The notes beneath the pieces were generated by a model. It searched no databases and was not told the DNA's origin. It saw only the letters and a program-made list of their open reading frames with translations. Shown here one piece after another: positions 7,869-9,464 of a DNA stretch of 9,464 nt. Source of the DNA: CAZLBV01 sp964557845. GTDB lineage: Bacteria; Acidobacteriota; Aminicenantia; Aminicenantales; Aminicenantaceae. Every line of letters begins with the position of its first letter. The stretch's first letter is position 1. The translations under genes were made by a program, and so were the position numbers. The DNA lies in contig CAZLBV010000362.1 of assembly GCA_964557845.1 (NCBI GenBank), positions 1-9,464 on the forward strand, in the 5' to 3' direction.

Positions 7869-8055
7869 TACTTCCTTATCCAAAAAATTTAGTCGTGCCT
7901 AACATAAAATATATTGAATATTCTATAGAATTCATTCGAACCAGATGGAAGAAGATAGAAAACAACAGTTACTTCCAGTTATGATTGCTTCACGCTTTCA
8001 TATCTGAAATATTAGTTTCTTTTTGTTTATATGGATTTTTTATTGATCCAATTAT
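7869..8055. other. AT-rich intergenic stretch without a recognised gene
   Basis: Together with the elements on either side, this completes the gap between the lipoprotein gene and the permease gene. It holds short AT-rich sequence with small symmetric motifs, such as ATTCTATAGAAT near 7920 and a CAGTTA direct repeat with a ten-base period at 7966 and 7976. A plus-strand reading frame covering 7766-7984 has no recognisable protein character and runs across the lipoprotein start. I see no RNA gene. It may contain upstream control sites of the minus-strand operon. Confidence 0.5.
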
Positions 8056-8057
8056 AA

Positions 8058-8084
8058 AAAAAGGGGTCCGCTTTACTGTGTCCC
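8058..8084 (+). repeat. Left outer inverted-repeat arm
   Basis: It begins AAAAAGGGGTCCGC and ends with ACTGTGTCCC. It pairs with the arm at 8211-8236 apart from an extra G and one T/C difference. Read on the minus strand, it ends in a run of T, like a terminator. Confidence 0.75.
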
Positions 8085-8210
8085 TATTTTTTGCACCATG
8101 CTGGTGACACTATGCCGATAATACCATGCTTATTACATCAACCTTAATTTTTCCATCAATATTCTTTGAAAGGTCACGATAAAAAACTAAGGTTGATGTC
8201 ACCAGAAAAG

Positions 8211-8236
8211 GGGACACAGTAAGGCGGACCCTTTTT
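8211..8236 (-). repeat. Right outer inverted-repeat arm
   Basis: It begins GGGACACAGTAAGGCGG and ends ACCCTTTTT. It ends one base before the stop codon of the ABC permease (TAG on the minus strand at 8240-8238). Confidence 0.75.
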
Positions 8237-8237
8237 A

Positions 8238-9464
8238 CTATTTATAACGTATCCACTTAAGCGCTTCTTTGAGCGAAGGCTTCTTACCGTACATCAAGAT
8301 CCCCACCCGGTATATCTTGGAAACAACCCAGATCAAGAGGATGGTAGCTAGAATCATAACAAATATGGACAGGAAGGTACCGGAAGGCAAGATGGGGTCG
8401 CTGACGGCTATCCGGGCGAACATCACCAGGGGAGTAAAGAAGGGAACCAGGGATATCCAGAATGCCCTGACTGTGTCGGGATTTCTGGCAACCGTGAACA
8501 TTATAAAATACCCCAGGATAAAAAGCACGATAAGCGGGGTTTGAAACTGCTGTCCCTCATCCTCAGAATTGACCATGGCACCCAGAGCCGCATAGAGTCC
8601 TGAGTAAAAAACAAAACCCAAAAGAAAAAATACGATCATAAACACAAATACTGGTGCGGTAAAATGGATCTGATTTAAAATCGCGGACAACTCGATGGAT
8701 TGAATACCGAATTGTCTAAGCAGCGGTTCGGCAAAAGAAACAGCCACCAATAAAAATCCCCCAAAGACCGCCAGCTGAGTCAGCCCTAAGGCACAAGAAC
8801 CCAGCATTTTCCCGAACATCAATTCTAGGGGCCGCACTGAAGATACGATGCTCTCTGTGATCCTCTGGGTTTTTTCTTCGATCACGCTGCGCATGAGGAT
8901 CTGGCCATAGATCATGATCATGAGGAACATCACATAGGTCAATATATAGGTCAGAATAAAACTGGAGATCCCGCTTTTTTCTATTTCTCCTTTTTCTGTA
9001 ACCTGGCGGCTGACAAGATTCACCCTGCCTTTATTCATCTCATCCCGGATCTCCTGGGCTGACCAGCCTTTGTCTTCCAGGAGTCTGTTGGTAACTATGT
9101 AAGAAAAACTCCGGGAAAATGATTCCTGCTCTTCGAAATCGCTGACACTGCGGGCAGAATAACTTACCTCTTTTTTTACCATTACATCTTCAGGAATGAT
9201 CATATAGCCATCGATCTCTTTCTGGTTGACTGCAGCCTGAAATTTCTGGAGCGCTTCATCCATAGCATCAGGGGAAACGTCTTTCCGCACAAAACGGTAT
9301 TTGGGTTCGCCGCTGGACAGTGTACCTGACTGAAGATTTACAAATTCTTCAAAAACCATACCCGACTGGTCGATAATATAATAAGTCCGGGTTGAAGGCT
9401 GGAAGAACTTTCCGAAAATAAAAATTCCGGATAAAGCCAATATCACGATCAGCGGGAAAATAAG
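8238..9464 (-). CDS. ABC-2 type exporter permease, NatB/COG1668-like (5' partial)
   Basis: The reading frame is open to the right edge, so the N-terminus is missing; 408 residues are visible. The GTG at 9446 lies inside the first membrane helix and is not a convincing start. Layout: the end of TM1 (1-20), a large extracytoplasmic loop (about 25-160), then five to six further helices (about 164-390) and a basic cytoplasmic tail. The segment EEKTQRITESIVSSVRP (from about residue 195) followed by LMFGKMLG is characteristic of ABC-2_membrane_3 permeases such as NatB. The family exports sodium, drugs or peptides, and the substrate cannot be told here. An ATPase partner would be expected just beyond 9464 on the same strand. 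The tail, ending LKWIRYK, looks natural rather than truncated, although the inverted-repeat element begins immediately after the stop codon. Confidence 0.9.
   Translation of the reverse strand, partial: LIFPLIVILALSGIFIFGKFFQPSTRTYYIIDQSGMVFEEFVNLQSGTLSSGEPKYRFVRKDVSPDAMDEALQKFQAAVNQKEIDGYMIIPEDVMVKKEVSYSARSVSDFEEQESFSRSFSYIVTNRLLEDKGWSAQEIRDEMNKGRVNLVSRQVTEKGEIEKSGISSFILTYILTYVMFLMIMIYGQILMRSVIEEKTQRITESIVSSVRPLELMFGKMLGSCALGLTQLAVFGGFLLVAVSFAEPLLRQFGIQSIELSAILNQIHFTAPVFVFMIVFFLLGFVFYSGLYAALGAMVNSEDEGQQFQTPLIVLFILGYFIMFTVARNPDTVRAFWISLVPFFTPLVMFARIAVSDPILPSGTFLSIFVMILATILLIWVVSKIYRVGILMYGKKPSLKEALKWIRYK

Larger units (their letters stand above)
8056..8238. mobile_element. MITE-like element of about 180 bp with long inverted-repeat arms
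   Basis: The outer arms (8058-8084 and 8211-8236) are inverted copies differing by one G and one substitution. Two further nested pairs occur: CTGGTGACA at 8101-8109 with its exact complement at 8197-8205, and an 18-base pair at 8135-8152 and 8182-8199 with one mismatch. The last two share three bases, so they would compete. The whole can fold into one long interrupted hairpin with a loop of about 29 bases (8153-8181). No transposase is encoded, which fits a non-autonomous element such as a MITE or a REP-type repeat mobilised in trans. I could not define a target-site duplication; TTATA occurs on both sides (8052 and 8242) but not exactly at the ends. Other copies in the genome would settle this. 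Confidence 0.55.
8056..8238 (-). terminator. Possible terminator of the ABC permease gene
   Basis: The inverted-repeat element directly follows the permease stop. On the minus strand its final GC-rich arm reads into CCCC followed by seven T (8066-8056), and on the plus strand the other end reads CCC followed by five T. It could therefore end transcription from either side. The long, interrupted stem is not a classical compact intrinsic terminator, so this is inference from position and composition. Confidence 0.35.

Noticed and set aside
7766..7984. A 72-residue plus-strand reading frame across the lipoprotein start
   Set aside because: It begins inside the lipoprotein gene on the other strand, spans its ribosome-binding site and the palindrome, and shows no family motif. 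AT-rich sequence explains it.
8238..8260. Truncation of the ABC permease C-terminus by the inverted-repeat element
   Set aside because: The protein ends with a basic tail after its last membrane helix as expected for the family, so the element seems to lie just outside the coding region.

Overview
The window looks like a piece of a bacterial chromosome of moderate GC (mid-40s percent by eye, not counted). It is rich in signal transduction genes. The large HisKA-HATPase-REC-REC hybrid kinases, a probable lipoprotein and a DUF2099 gene suggest an environmental, probably anaerobic bacterium. DUF2099 is the family also called methanogenesis marker protein 8, best known from methanogenic archaea. 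I cannot name the phylum from this sequence. There are five protein genes, two of them cut by the window ends, and no rRNA, tRNA or CRISPR array that I can see.

Left half, plus strand. Positions 1-3169 hold the 3' part of a one-protein hybrid sensor kinase: beta-propeller blades, a Y_Y_Y domain, one membrane helix, a coiled coil, HisKA, HATPase and two receiver domains. About 60 bases later comes a 330-residue DUF2099 protein (3230-4222). I see no terminator between them, so they may be co-transcribed.

Middle, minus strand. A second hybrid kinase (7131-4219) faces the DUF2099 gene. The two stop codons share bases in the tetranucleotide TTAG at 4219-4222. Its kinase and double-receiver half is a close paralogue of the first kinase, but its sensory half is different: a periplasmic helical domain between two membrane helices, then HAMP and PAS. 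Three bases upstream lies a small gene (7791-7135) for a predicted lipoprotein with an extracytoplasmic Cache-type domain. The lipoprotein and kinase look like a two-gene operon and possibly a two-part receptor.

Right part. The gap at 7792-8237 holds a probable promoter with a perfect 26-bp palindrome next to the operon. Further right is a roughly 180-bp element with long, nearly perfect inverted-repeat arms (about 8056-8238) that ends directly at the stop codon of the next gene. That gene (minus strand, cut by the right edge) is an ABC-2/NatB-type exporter permease.

Working model (inference): two kinases with different inputs share almost the same transmitter and receiver module, so they probably feed the same downstream phosphorelay partner, which is not in the window. 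The DUF2099 protein sits between them, and its function is unknown.
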